Source: Patescibacteria group bacterium
Lineage (GTDB): Bacteria; Patescibacteriota; Minisyncoccia; Phycocordibacterales; UBA918
DNA length: 40,747 bases
Assembly: GCA_019750255.1 (NCBI GenBank)
Contig: JAIEOU010000003.1
Coordinates: 83,350 to 124,096 of the forward strand
Reading direction: 5' to 3'
The notes under the pieces are model-generated. The model was given only the letters and a program-made list of their open reading frames with translations, did not search any database and had not been told where the DNA came from. The position numbers were made by a program, and so were the translations under genes. Of the stretch, positions 26,371-36,072 are shown piece by piece (within the stretch, counting starts at the first letter, position 1; every line of letters begins with the position of its first letter).

Positions 26371-26426
26371 ATGCCTGATACGCATGGTTCCAAATGCTCA
26401 CGCATTTGGTTATGTCTGATATACAT
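26371..26426 (+). promoter_or_regulatory. Three small tandem hairpins in the ileS 5' region
   Basis: ATGC-CTGATAC-GCAT, CCAAATGC-TCAC-GCATTTGG, ATGT-CTGATAT-ACAT. Confidence 0.35.
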
Positions 26427-26442
26427 AATAATTTAATTTCAT

Positions 26443-29400
26443 ATGAGTAAGCTACAGGGTCGTGAGAACGACACCGTTACAGTCGACACGGTAGTAAAAA
26501 GCGAGGTCGCCCTACGTGAGGAAACTATCCAGGCGTTTTGGGAAGAGCACGACATTTTTCATAAAAGTATAACGACGCCCGCCGGCGCCGAACCAAAAGG
26601 GGACTTCGTTTTTTACGACGGGCCGCCATTTGCGACTGGCACCCCGCACTACGGACATATTTTGGCCGGTACTATCAAGGATGCCATTCCGCGTTTTTGG
26701 ACGATGCAGGGTTACCGGGTGCGTCGTAAGTGGGGGTGGGATTGCCATGGGCTTCCACTCGAGAACCTCATCGAGAAGAAGCTAGGGTTGGCGACGAAGC
26801 GTGATATTGAAACCTACGGGGTAAAAAACTTTAACGAAGCGGCGCGTGCGGCGGTGATGGAATATGCTGATGATTGGGCAAAAGTAGTGCCACGCATGGG
26901 GAGGTGGGCGGATATGGAAGTGGACTATAAGACGATGGATAGCACCTACACCGAAAGCGTGTGGTGGGTGTTTTCCGAGCTTAATAAAAAAGGGCTCGTC
27001 TACGAAGGTTTCAAGAGTATGCACCTTTGCCCGCGCTGCGGGACAACCCTCAGTAACTTCGAGGTAAACCAAGGGTATAAAGATATAAAAGATATTGCCG
27101 TGACGGTAAAGTTGCCGCTCCTCGACGCAGCGGGTCTGCCGACCGATACCAGTCTCCTTGTTTGGACGACTACACCGTGGACGTTACCCGGCAATATGGC
27201 CGCGGCTATCCACCGCGACTTTGAGTACGTGAAGGTACAACTTGAGGGCGGGTATGTAATTCTGGCCAAAGGGCGTCTAGCCCAGCTCGGTGACACCCCT
27301 CATGAAATCGTCGAAACCATGAAGGGTAGCGACCTGGTCGGACGTTCTTATGAGCCGCCATTTAATTATTGGCAGAAGCAGGACTTCGATGGTAAAGGTA
27401 AGGCTTGGAAAATCTATCACGCTGACTATGTTGAGCTTGGTGAAGAAGGAACCGGCGCGGTGCACCTCGCTCCGGCCTATGGGGATGAGGACATGCAGCT
27501 CGCGAAAGCCGAGGGCGTACCAATCATGCATCACGTCGATGGCGCTGGGCACTTCCTCGATTTTGTGACCGACTTTGCCGGACAGCTCGTGAAGCCAAAA
27601 GATGATGATGAAGCTGGCGTCGATCACAAGGCCGCAGACATTGAAGTACTGAAAAAACTTCAGGAAATGGGGAAGGTGTTTAAGAAGGAAAATATCACCC
27701 ATAGCTACCCGCACTGTTGGCGCTGTGACACGCCGCTCCTCAACTACGCGACCACGTCGTGGTTTGTGAATGTGCCCAAGATAAAGGATGAACTGGTGGC
27801 AGCGAACGACACCGTACAGTGGGTACCCGACCACGTGGGCAGTAACCGGTTTGGTCGCTGGCTCGAAGGGGCACGCGACTGGGCGGTGTCGCGCCAGCGC
27901 TATTGGGGTGCCCCTCTTCCGATCTGGAAAAACGAAGTGACGGGGGAGTATAAAGTCTTCGGATCACTAAAAGAACTTTTGAGTCATGCTCCGAAGCGGG
28001 GTAATCAATACTTTGCTGTGCGGCATGCGCAAGCAGAGAGCAATCTCACTGGTGTTATAAATGCGCTTTCTGGTACAGACAATCCACTCACTGAAACTGG
28101 TAGGGCACAGTGTGTGGAAATTGCATCAGCGCTCAGAGACAAAGGAATTACGAAAATCGTACACTCTGGTCTCGAGCGTGGACGTGAGACGGCCGAGCGG
28201 GTAGCAGCGAGCCTTGGTCTTCCCTTAGAGGTTGTTGTCGAAGATTCTCGCATCATTGAATTCCAAGTTGGCGCAGCCTACGAAGGTAAAACATGGGAGG
28301 AGTTTAATGCGAACTTTAATAGTGAAGCGGAGAAGTTTACCAAAGAGCTCCCTGGCGTGGAGCGTCGTCGTGACCTCATTAAGCGAGCTGGTGAGTTTCT
28401 GTATGAATTTGACGCAGCTCACCGAGAGGAAAATGTACTTATCGTTGGTCATGGTAGTTCTATCTTTGCGCTGCAGTGTGCCGCCGAAGGTGCCGACATG
28501 AAGCGTACGGTAGCGCTCAAGGAAGAAGGATATCTAAAAAATGCTGAAGTCCGACCAGTGCCGTTTACACCCCTGCCACACAACGACTTTTACGAGCTCG
28601 ACTACCATAGACCATATATCGATGATTTTGAGGTGGTTGATACCGACGGTACGCGACTTGTGCGTGTTCCCGACGTTTTTGACTGTTGGTTTGAGTCAGG
28701 CTCGATGCCTTATGCGCACCATCATTACCCATTTTCCTGCGGTAATGAGCAATTTGGAAAAGAGTATTTCCCAGCCCAGTTTATCGCCGAAGGGCTCGAT
28801 CAAACGCGGGGCTGGTTCTACTCACTCATTGTGCTGGGAACGGCTCTGTTTGGTAAATCGCCGTATGAGCACGTGATTGTTAATGGACTTGTGCTGGCTG
28901 AAGACGGAAAGAAGATGTCAAAGTCATTGCGTAATTACCCCGACCCAATGGAGCTTACAGAACGGGTGGGAGCGGATGCGATGCGCTACTACCTTCTCAC
29001 TTCACCGGTGGTGCGCGGCGAGGATTTGCACTTCTCCGAAAAGGAAGTGCTCGAGCTACAGCGAAAGAATATTGGTCGCCTCCATAACGTACTTGCGATG
29101 TACGAGCTGTATAAAGACGGTACGGCACCGGGAGGAGATTCGGCGAATATTCTCGACCGGTGGATTGTGGCGCGCCTCAACCAGCTGATTGCCGACTCGG
29201 AGGCGGGGTATCGCGCGTACGAGCTCGACCGGGCAACACGCCCAGTCGCGGACTTTATTGATGACCTGTCGGTCTGGTATCTGCGTCGTAGTCGTGACCG
29301 CCTTAAGGGTGATGACGCAGAGGATAAGGCGCTTGCCCTTGGAACCTTGCGACACGTATTACGCGAGCTCGCGCTTGTTATGGCCCCGGTCATGCCATTT

Positions 29401-29991
29401 TATGCTGAGTACTTATGGCAGGCGGTGGAGGAAGAGAGTGGTGCCGAAAGTGTGCACTTAGGTGCGTGGCCGAAGAGTGGGCTGGTTGATAGTGAGTTAC
29501 TGTCTCATATGGAGCGAGCACGGGTGGTGGTGACAGTTGCTCTACAGGAACGAACAACAGCCAACATAAAAGTGCGTCAGCCAATTACTTCGGTTACTGC
29601 TCCAGATATGCCAGAGGAGTTTCAGAAAATTGTTTTAGATGAAATTAACGCAAAGGGATATGTGTGTGGCGGCCCAGCTGGTCAGCATGGTGGAATAATT
29701 GTCTCTATTGACCGCGTACTTACCCCCGAACTCATTGCCGAAGGGAATGTGCGTGAACTGATGCGGGGGATTCAGGAGCAGCGTAAAATCATTGGTCTCT
29801 CACCGCAGGACCGAATAGTATTGATGGTAGAAACCAGAGAAGAAGGACAGGCGCTGCTGAGGGGTGAATCTCGTGATTTGTTGATGAAAACGGTAGGTGC
29901 AAACGACGTGGTCTTTGGCGAGGCTGGAGACGGCATCTCCATCACGGCTGGAGAACACTCATTTAAAGTTGCGGTGATCAAGGTGGGATAA
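26443..29991 (+). CDS. ileS: Isoleucyl-tRNA synthetase with inserted histidine-phosphatase domain
   Basis: HIGH-like GTPHYGHIL, KMSKS in GKKMSKSLRNYPDP, editing-domain motifs TTPWTLPGN and GAVHLAPAYGDED; insertion at about 28000-28545 with VRHAQAESN, SGLERGRETAERV and VGHGSS. Confidence 0.95.
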   Translation: MSKLQGRENDTVTVDTVVKSEVALREETIQAFWEEHDIFHKSITTPAGAEPKGDFVFYDGPPFATGTPHYGHILAGTIKDAIPRFWTMQGYRVRRKWGWDCHGLPLENLIEKKLGLATKRDIETYGVKNFNEAARAAVMEYADDWAKVVPRMGRWADMEVDYKTMDSTYTESVWWVFSELNKKGLVYEGFKSMHLCPRCGTTLSNFEVNQGYKDIKDIAVTVKLPLLDAAGLPTDTSLLVWTTTPWTLPGNMAAAIHRDFEYVKVQLEGGYVILAKGRLAQLGDTPHEIVETMKGSDLVGRSYEPPFNYWQKQDFDGKGKAWKIYHADYVELGEEGTGAVHLAPAYGDEDMQLAKAEGVPIMHHVDGAGHFLDFVTDFAGQLVKPKDDDEAGVDHKAADIEVLKKLQEMGKVFKKENITHSYPHCWRCDTPLLNYATTSWFVNVPKIKDELVAANDTVQWVPDHVGSNRFGRWLEGARDWAVSRQRYWGAPLPIWKNEVTGEYKVFGSLKELLSHAPKRGNQYFAVRHAQAESNLTGVINALSGTDNPLTETGRAQCVEIASALRDKGITKIVHSGLERGRETAERVAASLGLPLEVVVEDSRIIEFQVGAAYEGKTWEEFNANFNSEAEKFTKELPGVERRRDLIKRAGEFLYEFDAAHREENVLIVGHGSSIFALQCAAEGADMKRTVALKEEGYLKNAEVRPVPFTPLPHNDFYELDYHRPYIDDFEVVDTDGTRLVRVPDVFDCWFESGSMPYAHHHYPFSCGNEQFGKEYFPAQFIAEGLDQTRGWFYSLIVLGTALFGKSPYEHVIVNGLVLAEDGKKMSKSLRNYPDPMELTERVGADAMRYYLLTSPVVRGEDLHFSEKEVLELQRKNIGRLHNVLAMYELYKDGTAPGGDSANILDRWIVARLNQLIADSEAGYRAYELDRATRPVADFIDDLSVWYLRRSRDRLKGDDAEDKALALGTLRHVLRELALVMAPVMPFYAEYLWQAVEEESGAESVHLGAWPKSGLVDSELLSHMERARVVVTVALQERTTANIKVRQPITSVTAPDMPEEFQKIVLDEINAKGYVCGGPAGQHGGIIVSIDRVLTPELIAEGNVRELMRGIQEQRKIIGLSPQDRIVLMVETREEGQALLRGESRDLLMKTVGANDVVFGEAGDGISITAGEHSFKVAVIKVG

Positions 29992-29997
29992 TCGCGC

Positions 29998-30576
29998 ATG
30001 TCGTATTCGACCTATACGACAGAAGCCATTGTCTGCGGCACTCGTGACCGCAACACTACCGACCGTTCATTTCTCTTGTTTACCCAAAGTGGTGGCATGC
30101 TCTATGCTGAGGCGCGGGCGGTGCGGCGAGAAAACAGTAAGCAGCGACACGCTCTTCAGGATTTTACCCGGGTACGCATTTCGCTCATTCGCGGTAAGTC
30201 GGGGTGGCGGGTCGGAAGTGTCGAAGCTCTGGAAAACTACTACGCAAATGCCGTTGATCGGGAGGCTCGGGGAAGTGTAGTGGGACTCGTCAAAATGTTG
30301 CGACGGTTCGCGCGGGGCGAAGAGGCTATGACCGAAGTGTATGAATTTATCAAAGTCGCGCTCGCGGTACTTACGCAGTCCCAGGCGTCACGTACCTTTC
30401 TTGATGCGTATGTTCAGGTGCACTTTTTGGCCTATCTGGGGTATGTCGCACTTGGTATGTTACCGGCCCCGCTACAGCACACCAATGTTACGTCGGCGGG
30501 AGCGCTTGCGAGTAAAGACTACGAGGCGCTCTTGCGTATACAATTAGAAAGCGCCGTAGTTCACAGTCATCTTTAG
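29998..30576 (+). CDS. recO: RecO-like DNA repair protein (short)
   Basis: N-terminal OB-like YTTEAIVCGTRDRNTTDRSFLLFTQSGGMLYAEARAVRRENSKQRHALQDFTRVRISLIRGKSGWRVGSVE. Confidence 0.65.
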   Translation: MSYSTYTTEAIVCGTRDRNTTDRSFLLFTQSGGMLYAEARAVRRENSKQRHALQDFTRVRISLIRGKSGWRVGSVEALENYYANAVDREARGSVVGLVKMLRRFARGEEAMTEVYEFIKVALAVLTQSQASRTFLDAYVQVHFLAYLGYVALGMLPAPLQHTNVTSAGALASKDYEALLRIQLESAVVHSHL

Positions 30577-30660
30577 AAGAATTCCACAGTAATGAGTAGC
30601 TGTGGGAAAATCTGTTTACTCAGATGACGTGGTAACTTGAAGCGGGGTATACTGAAGCAT

Positions 30661-32601
30661 ATGCCGGATTTCAAAGATAAGGAAAAAATGGAATCGCTCC
30701 GCGGCCGACTCTATGAGCGTGGTCAAGACGCAGCGTTTATTTCTGCGCGCCACAGCCTTTCGCGTCCTCAGTCGGTTGATGTGGCGCGTGGTTGGGCTTC
30801 GACCGCTCCCGTTGCAGTCGTCGAGTCCGTACCGGTACAGCATGTGGCCGAGGCTACCCCGGCTGACGATCAAAGCGCGGCAGAGGCCAAAAATCCACGG
30901 CGCTACCGGTCGATTATTCTGCTTGTCACTACGGTGTTATTTGTTCTTACCGTCGGGACATCAAGCGTGTACCTCTTTTTTGGTGGCAATCAAATCTCGG
31001 GTAAAAATATTGACTTTGTACTCACGGGCCCCCTGGCTGTTGCGGGTGGTGATATCGTAACCCTCCAGGTAGCCGTCAATAACAATAATGCTGTCGCCAT
31101 TGAAGGGGCAACGCTCGTGGTTAATTATCCCTCGGGTACCAAGTCGATTGGTGAAGGGTCGCGAGACCTTTTTGAAGAGCGCATCCCGCTTGAAACAATA
31201 GCAGCTGGTGAATCAAAAGTGATACCCATCCAGGTAGCTGTATTTGGAGAAGAAAATGAAGGAAAGGAAATTACCGCAGCCATTGATTACCGTGTTACTG
31301 GCAGCAACGGTACGTTTTATAAAGAAGCTGAACCGGTCAAGTTCACTATCAACTCTTCTCCCGTGATTTTGCGGGTGGAGTCGGTAGAAAAAATATCGGC
31401 CGGACAGGAATTCGAAATTAAGCTCAGTGTGCTATCAAATGCTAAGTCCCCACTGTCTAATGTGCTCATTAGTGCGGCTTACCCAGACAGCTTCCGTTTT
31501 GTGAGCGCTAAGCCCGAGCCGTCATACCGGCAAAGTGAATGGACACTCAAAGAGCTTGCAGCGGGCGAAACTCAAACAATCACTATTCGCGGGGTGGGGA
31601 CTGGGCTGTCGAGTGAGGCCTTTATTGTGCGGTTCCAAGCCGGTACCCCAAGAACCGATAATCAATTTATGATTGGATCGGTCCTCGCTCAGACCGCCAG
31701 CACCTTTACTGTCGAACAGCCGTTTGTTGATATGCAAGTGCGGATAGGTAATGATACAGATAATGACGTGGTCCTACCTGCGGGCGGTGCAACAGATGTG
31801 GTGGTGGTAGTGACGAATACTCACAGTGAGCCAATCTACGATATGAACTTGCGCGTGGTACCGGCCGGTAGTGCTTTCAATGAATCACTGCTACGTATAA
31901 ATGCTGGCTTTTACGATTCGCTCAAAAAGGAGCTCCGCTTTGAGGTGTCGGGCTCTCCGGAGCTGGCGCTTGTGCAGCCTGGTGAAAAGCGAGAGTTCCG
32001 TTTTACTTTGAGTGGAGATACTGAACTACGGACTGCCACTCTTGACTTGGCGGCGAGCGTGTATGGTCGGCGGGTGAGCGAACGTAATGTGCCAGAAGTG
32101 CTGATTGGTGCGGCCGAGACATCGGTCCGTTACTCATCGGTAGCAACGTTGGCTCAGCAAATTGACCACTTAAGCGGTCCTGTGCCGCCAACGGTGAATG
32201 AGGAAACGCTGTATACTTTGACCCTTGAAGCGACGGCCGGAGCTAATGATGTAACCGGTGCTCGTGTGGTCACTACCTTGCCGCAATATGTAGGCTGGCT
32301 CGCGGCTTATAACGGTCCAGGGGAGGTTAGCTTTAACCCTATCAATAAAGAGCTGAGTTGGAATATTGGTGAGGTTAAGAGTAGTGAGCGCAAGGTGTTG
32401 TCTTTCCAGGTAAGCTTTACGCCAAGTGTTCTCCAGGTTGATACTGTCCCTGTCATGATGAATCGCCAAGTCTTTGAGGCTACTGACCGCTTTACCGGCG
32501 CCCGCCTTTCTACCGACGCACCACCAATTACCACGCAGTTATCAGAAGAGCAGGGCTACGACCGCGACAACGGAATAGTGGTAAATAATGGCGGAGAGTA
32601 G
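30661..32601 (+). CDS. Large single-TM protein with repeated beta-sandwich (DUF11/CARDB-like) domains
   Basis: Charged cytoplasmic N-terminus, TM SIILLVTTVLFVLTVGTSSVYLFF, then repeated Ig-like segments. Confidence 0.75.
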   Translation: MPDFKDKEKMESLRGRLYERGQDAAFISARHSLSRPQSVDVARGWASTAPVAVVESVPVQHVAEATPADDQSAAEAKNPRRYRSIILLVTTVLFVLTVGTSSVYLFFGGNQISGKNIDFVLTGPLAVAGGDIVTLQVAVNNNNAVAIEGATLVVNYPSGTKSIGEGSRDLFEERIPLETIAAGESKVIPIQVAVFGEENEGKEITAAIDYRVTGSNGTFYKEAEPVKFTINSSPVILRVESVEKISAGQEFEIKLSVLSNAKSPLSNVLISAAYPDSFRFVSAKPEPSYRQSEWTLKELAAGETQTITIRGVGTGLSSEAFIVRFQAGTPRTDNQFMIGSVLAQTASTFTVEQPFVDMQVRIGNDTDNDVVLPAGGATDVVVVVTNTHSEPIYDMNLRVVPAGSAFNESLLRINAGFYDSLKKELRFEVSGSPELALVQPGEKREFRFTLSGDTELRTATLDLAASVYGRRVSERNVPEVLIGAAETSVRYSSVATLAQQIDHLSGPVPPTVNEETLYTLTLEATAGANDVTGARVVTTLPQYVGWLAAYNGPGEVSFNPINKELSWNIGEVKSSERKVLSFQVSFTPSVLQVDTVPVMMNRQVFEATDRFTGARLSTDAPPITTQLSEEQGYDRDNGIVVNNGGE

Positions 32602-32617
32602 TAGGATAGCGCTTATT

Positions 32618-34018
32618 ATGGCTGACAAAGAAAATACCACAATGGAAAAAATCGTCTCGCTCTGTAAGCGGCGGGGCTTTATCTTCCAAGGGAGCGAAAT
32701 CTACGGTGGGCTCGCAGGAACCTTTGATTATGGTCCCTTAGGCCTCGCCATAAAGAAGAATATTGAGCGCTTGTGGTGGAAGCGGTTCGTCGATGATCGG
32801 ACTGATATGTACGGTATTGACGCTTCGCTTATCTCAAGCGCCAAGGTCTGGGAGGCCTCTGGTCACACCACTACTTTTAATGATCCCCTGGTAGAGGATC
32901 TTAAAACTAAAAAGCGCTACCGCGCTGACCATCTGCTTGAAGATGCTGGTCATAACGCTGAAGGTCTTACCCTTGAAGAGCTTACGGCTAAACTACAGGA
33001 GCATGAGGTAAAGAGTCCTGATGGCAATGCAATCTCTGAACCAAAGTTGTTCAACATGCTCTTTCCGGTCTATATGGGTGCCGTGGCGAATGATGACTCT
33101 TTGGCGTACCTGCGTGGTGAAACTGCTCAAGGTATGTTCACTAATTTTAAAAATATTCTCGATTGTTTCTCACCCAAGCTCCCGTTTGGTATTGCCCAGA
33201 TTGGTCGTTCGTTTCGTAACGAAATTGCTCCGCGTGACTATATCTTCCGTGTCCGGGAGCTTGAGATTATGGAGTTCGAGTACTTCATCAAAGAGGGTGA
33301 ATGGGAGGCCCAGTTTGAAGCGTGGCGCGCTGAATACCATCGCTGGTTTTCTGCTCTCGGGTTTACCACCGATGACTACAAAGAGGTGGAGCTCGACGAG
33401 AAAGACCGCGCTCACTACAGTAAGCGGACGATGGATTTCTATTTTAAGTATCCGTTTGGTTTTAAAGAGATTGGCGGCATCGCGTATCGTACGGACTATG
33501 ACCTTAAAAACCACATGGAAAAAAGTGGTGTTGATATGCGCTACCTCGATAGCGAGACCAATGAAAAATATATACCGCACGTGATGGAGCCAACCTTTGG
33601 CCTTGGCCGCACAGTGCTCGCAGTAATCGCAAAAGGTTACACCGAAGATGAAATGGGAGGGGAGACTCGTACGTACCTGAAGCTGCCTACGCACCTCGCC
33701 CCGTACCGGGCGTGCGTATCGCCGCTCCTCAAGAACAAGCCACAGCTTGTAGAAAAAGCCCGAGAAGTATTTCTCATGCTCAAAAAGGAATTTGGTAACA
33801 TTGCCTGGGATGATAATGGTAATATCGGCAAGCGCTACCGACGACATGATGAAATTGGTACACCATACTGCATTGTTATTGACTTCGATACGCTCGGTGA
33901 GGATGATTCGGCCGCTAAGGACACGGTAACAATCCGCGACCGCGACACTGGAGCCCAGGAACGCTTGACCATTTCTGAGCTCGCGAGTCATCTACGTACG
34001 AGCAGCTTAGGGGGCTAG
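32618..34018 (+). CDS. glyS: Glycyl-tRNA synthetase (dimeric type)
   Basis: LCKRRGFIFQGSEIYGGLAGTFDYGPLG...FRNEIAPRDYIFRVRELEIMEFEYF...EPTFGLGRTVLAVI. Confidence 0.96.
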   Translation: MADKENTTMEKIVSLCKRRGFIFQGSEIYGGLAGTFDYGPLGLAIKKNIERLWWKRFVDDRTDMYGIDASLISSAKVWEASGHTTTFNDPLVEDLKTKKRYRADHLLEDAGHNAEGLTLEELTAKLQEHEVKSPDGNAISEPKLFNMLFPVYMGAVANDDSLAYLRGETAQGMFTNFKNILDCFSPKLPFGIAQIGRSFRNEIAPRDYIFRVRELEIMEFEYFIKEGEWEAQFEAWRAEYHRWFSALGFTTDDYKEVELDEKDRAHYSKRTMDFYFKYPFGFKEIGGIAYRTDYDLKNHMEKSGVDMRYLDSETNEKYIPHVMEPTFGLGRTVLAVIAKGYTEDEMGGETRTYLKLPTHLAPYRACVSPLLKNKPQLVEKAREVFLMLKKEFGNIAWDDNGNIGKRYRRHDEIGTPYCIVIDFDTLGEDDSAAKDTVTIRDRDTGAQERLTISELASHLRTSSLGG

Positions 34019-34052
34019 TATTAATAAAAACCTTTAGGTGTTACTGAGGGTT

Positions 34053-34081
34053 TTGACACATTATTATAATTGTAGTTTATT
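34053..34081 (+). promoter_or_regulatory. Sigma70-like promoter upstream of the XRE regulator
   Basis: TTGACA (34053-34058), 17-nt spacer, TTTATT (34076-34081). Confidence 0.4.
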
Positions 34082-34111
34082 AGACACGGACCACAGTGAA
34101 AGGGTGGAATA

Positions 34112-34483
34112 ATGTTTGATCAGGTTAGGGCTTTTCCAAAACACCGTAAAGCCATCGATAGACACATCGGAAAGCAGATTGCTGAAGCGCGTCAGGTGTT
34201 GGGAATGTCCGAGCAGACGCTTGCAGATGCTGTTGGTCTATCGCCGGCAGCGCTTCTTAGTATCGAGCAAGGACGCGCGCGCATCACTGCCCTCTATCTT
34301 TTTGACGTGGCAGCACACCTCAATAAGTCGCTTGGTTACTTTTACGGGATGACGGAAGTGACGACGGAGCGAATAAAAGACCGTATGCTCGCGACCGAAG
34401 AAGAGTGGCTGCTGGCTAAGGTTCGGACACTCAGTGAGAAGCAGCGTGAGGTGCTCCGGAGACTGCTTGAGGTGCTGCAGTAA
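34112..34483 (+). CDS. XRE-family helix-turn-helix regulator
   Basis: IGKQIAEARQVLGMSEQTLADAVGLSPAALLSIEQGRARITALYLFDVAAHLNKSLGYFY. Confidence 0.85.
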   Translation: MFDQVRAFPKHRKAIDRHIGKQIAEARQVLGMSEQTLADAVGLSPAALLSIEQGRARITALYLFDVAAHLNKSLGYFYGMTEVTTERIKDRMLATEEEWLLAKVRTLSEKQREVLRRLLEVLQ

Positions 34484-34560
34484 ATTGAAGTACATGAGCC
34501 CCGGGTGCACCAGCACTCGGGGCTACCGTTTTTTTATAGGCAGTGGTACAGTAGATTTCT

Positions 34561-36009
34561 ATGGAAAAGTCAGCACGCTACATCACTACCACCCTCCCGT
34601 ACGTCAACGATGCGCCGCATTTAGGTCACGCACTTGAATTTGTGCAGGCGGATACGCTTGCTCGGTTTTGGCGGCAGAGTGGCCACGAGGTGTTTTTTAA
34701 CTCTGGTACCGACGAGCATGGACAGAAAATCGCTGATAAGGCAGATGAGAAAGGCGAGAGCCGGCAAGGCTACGTGGATCATTATGCCGGAGAGTTTATG
34801 AAGCTCGGCGAAGCGCTTAGTCTTTCGTACGATAACTTTATCCGTACTACGAGCCCGGCCCACAAAGCCGCTGCGCAAGCGATTTGGCACAAGTGTCTTG
34901 AAAAGGGCGATATATATAAAAAGAAATATAGTGGCCTTTATTGTGTGGGTGATGAGGCGTTCATGAAAGAGTCGGATCTGGTCGATGGTCGCTGTCCAAA
35001 TCACCCCAACCAAGAGTTGGTTCAGGTGGAAGAGGAAAACTATTTCTTTAAGCTTTCAAACTATCAATCCTACTTAGAGGAGTATCTCGCGCAGCCGGGC
35101 GTGATTGTGCCCGAGTGGCGCCGCGAAGAAGCGCTTAATTTTGTAAAGGCAGGCCTAGAAGATTTCAGTATTTCCAGGGAGGCCGAGCGGCTTACCTGGG
35201 GTGTACCGGTACCAGGCGACGATACCCAGGTGATGTACGTGTGGTTTGACGCCCTTACGAACTACATCAGTACCCTGGGCTGGCCTGCCGATACGGACGG
35301 TAATTTTCAAAAGTTTTGGCACGAAGGCGAGACGCTCCAGCTCGCCGGCAAGGACCAAGTGCGTTTCCAGTCAATTATGTGGCAGGCGATGCTACAAAGT
35401 GCTGGGGTTAAGGCAACTGACCGCGTGGTCTATCACGGCTTCCTAACCTCGGCAGGTCTGAAGATGTCAAAATCGATAGGTAACGTAATTTCTCCCTATG
35501 AACTCGTCGCCAGGTATGGTACCGACGCAACACGCTACCTACTGTTGCGGCACGTCCATCCATTTGAGGATACCGATATTACCTGGGAGCGGCTTGATGA
35601 ATGGTACACCGCCAATTTAGTAAATGGCCTTGGTAACCTCGTAGCACGGGTGATGAAGATGGCCGAGACGCACCTGCCGGCACCTGTAGCGGTTACCGCA
35701 GAAGCGCTTGATGAGTCATTTGTGGCGCTCGTCGATGGTTACGATTTCCAAAACGCCATGGTCCACATCTGGGAACATGTACAAAAAGCTGATGCATATA
35801 TTCAAGAAACTGAACCATTTAAGGGGATAAAATCAGATAATGCCGACGAGGTAGCGGCTGCTAAGGCGGTTATTGAGCAGTTGGTTCAGCATCTCTACAC
35901 ACTCGCACAGTACCTAGTGCCGTTTATGCCGGCCACCGCTCTCATTATTACCAAGGCGGTGCAGGATAATAAAAAACCGGAAAACCTCTTTAACCGGCTA
36001 GAAGTGTAG
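34561..36009 (+). CDS. metG: Methionyl-tRNA synthetase
   Basis: ITTTLPYVNDAPHLGHALEFVQAD; GLKMSKSIGNVISP. Confidence 0.96.
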   Translation: MEKSARYITTTLPYVNDAPHLGHALEFVQADTLARFWRQSGHEVFFNSGTDEHGQKIADKADEKGESRQGYVDHYAGEFMKLGEALSLSYDNFIRTTSPAHKAAAQAIWHKCLEKGDIYKKKYSGLYCVGDEAFMKESDLVDGRCPNHPNQELVQVEEENYFFKLSNYQSYLEEYLAQPGVIVPEWRREEALNFVKAGLEDFSISREAERLTWGVPVPGDDTQVMYVWFDALTNYISTLGWPADTDGNFQKFWHEGETLQLAGKDQVRFQSIMWQAMLQSAGVKATDRVVYHGFLTSAGLKMSKSIGNVISPYELVARYGTDATRYLLLRHVHPFEDTDITWERLDEWYTANLVNGLGNLVARVMKMAETHLPAPVAVTAEALDESFVALVDGYDFQNAMVHIWEHVQKADAYIQETEPFKGIKSDNADEVAAAKAVIEQLVQHLYTLAQYLVPFMPATALIITKAVQDNKKPENLFNRLEV

Positions 36010-36072
36010 TCGACAATAGTTCAATTGATTGAACTAGAGTGACGATAGTAATGTGTGGTAGGGTAAGGCTCT

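Noticed and set aside
26330-26442. T-box riboswitch upstream of ileS
   Set aside because: No AGGGTGG-type T-box sequence or specifier architecture; only short hairpins.
33170-33991. 273-aa minus-strand ORF antisense to glyS
   Set aside because: Fully embedded in a certain glyS gene; no recognisable motif.
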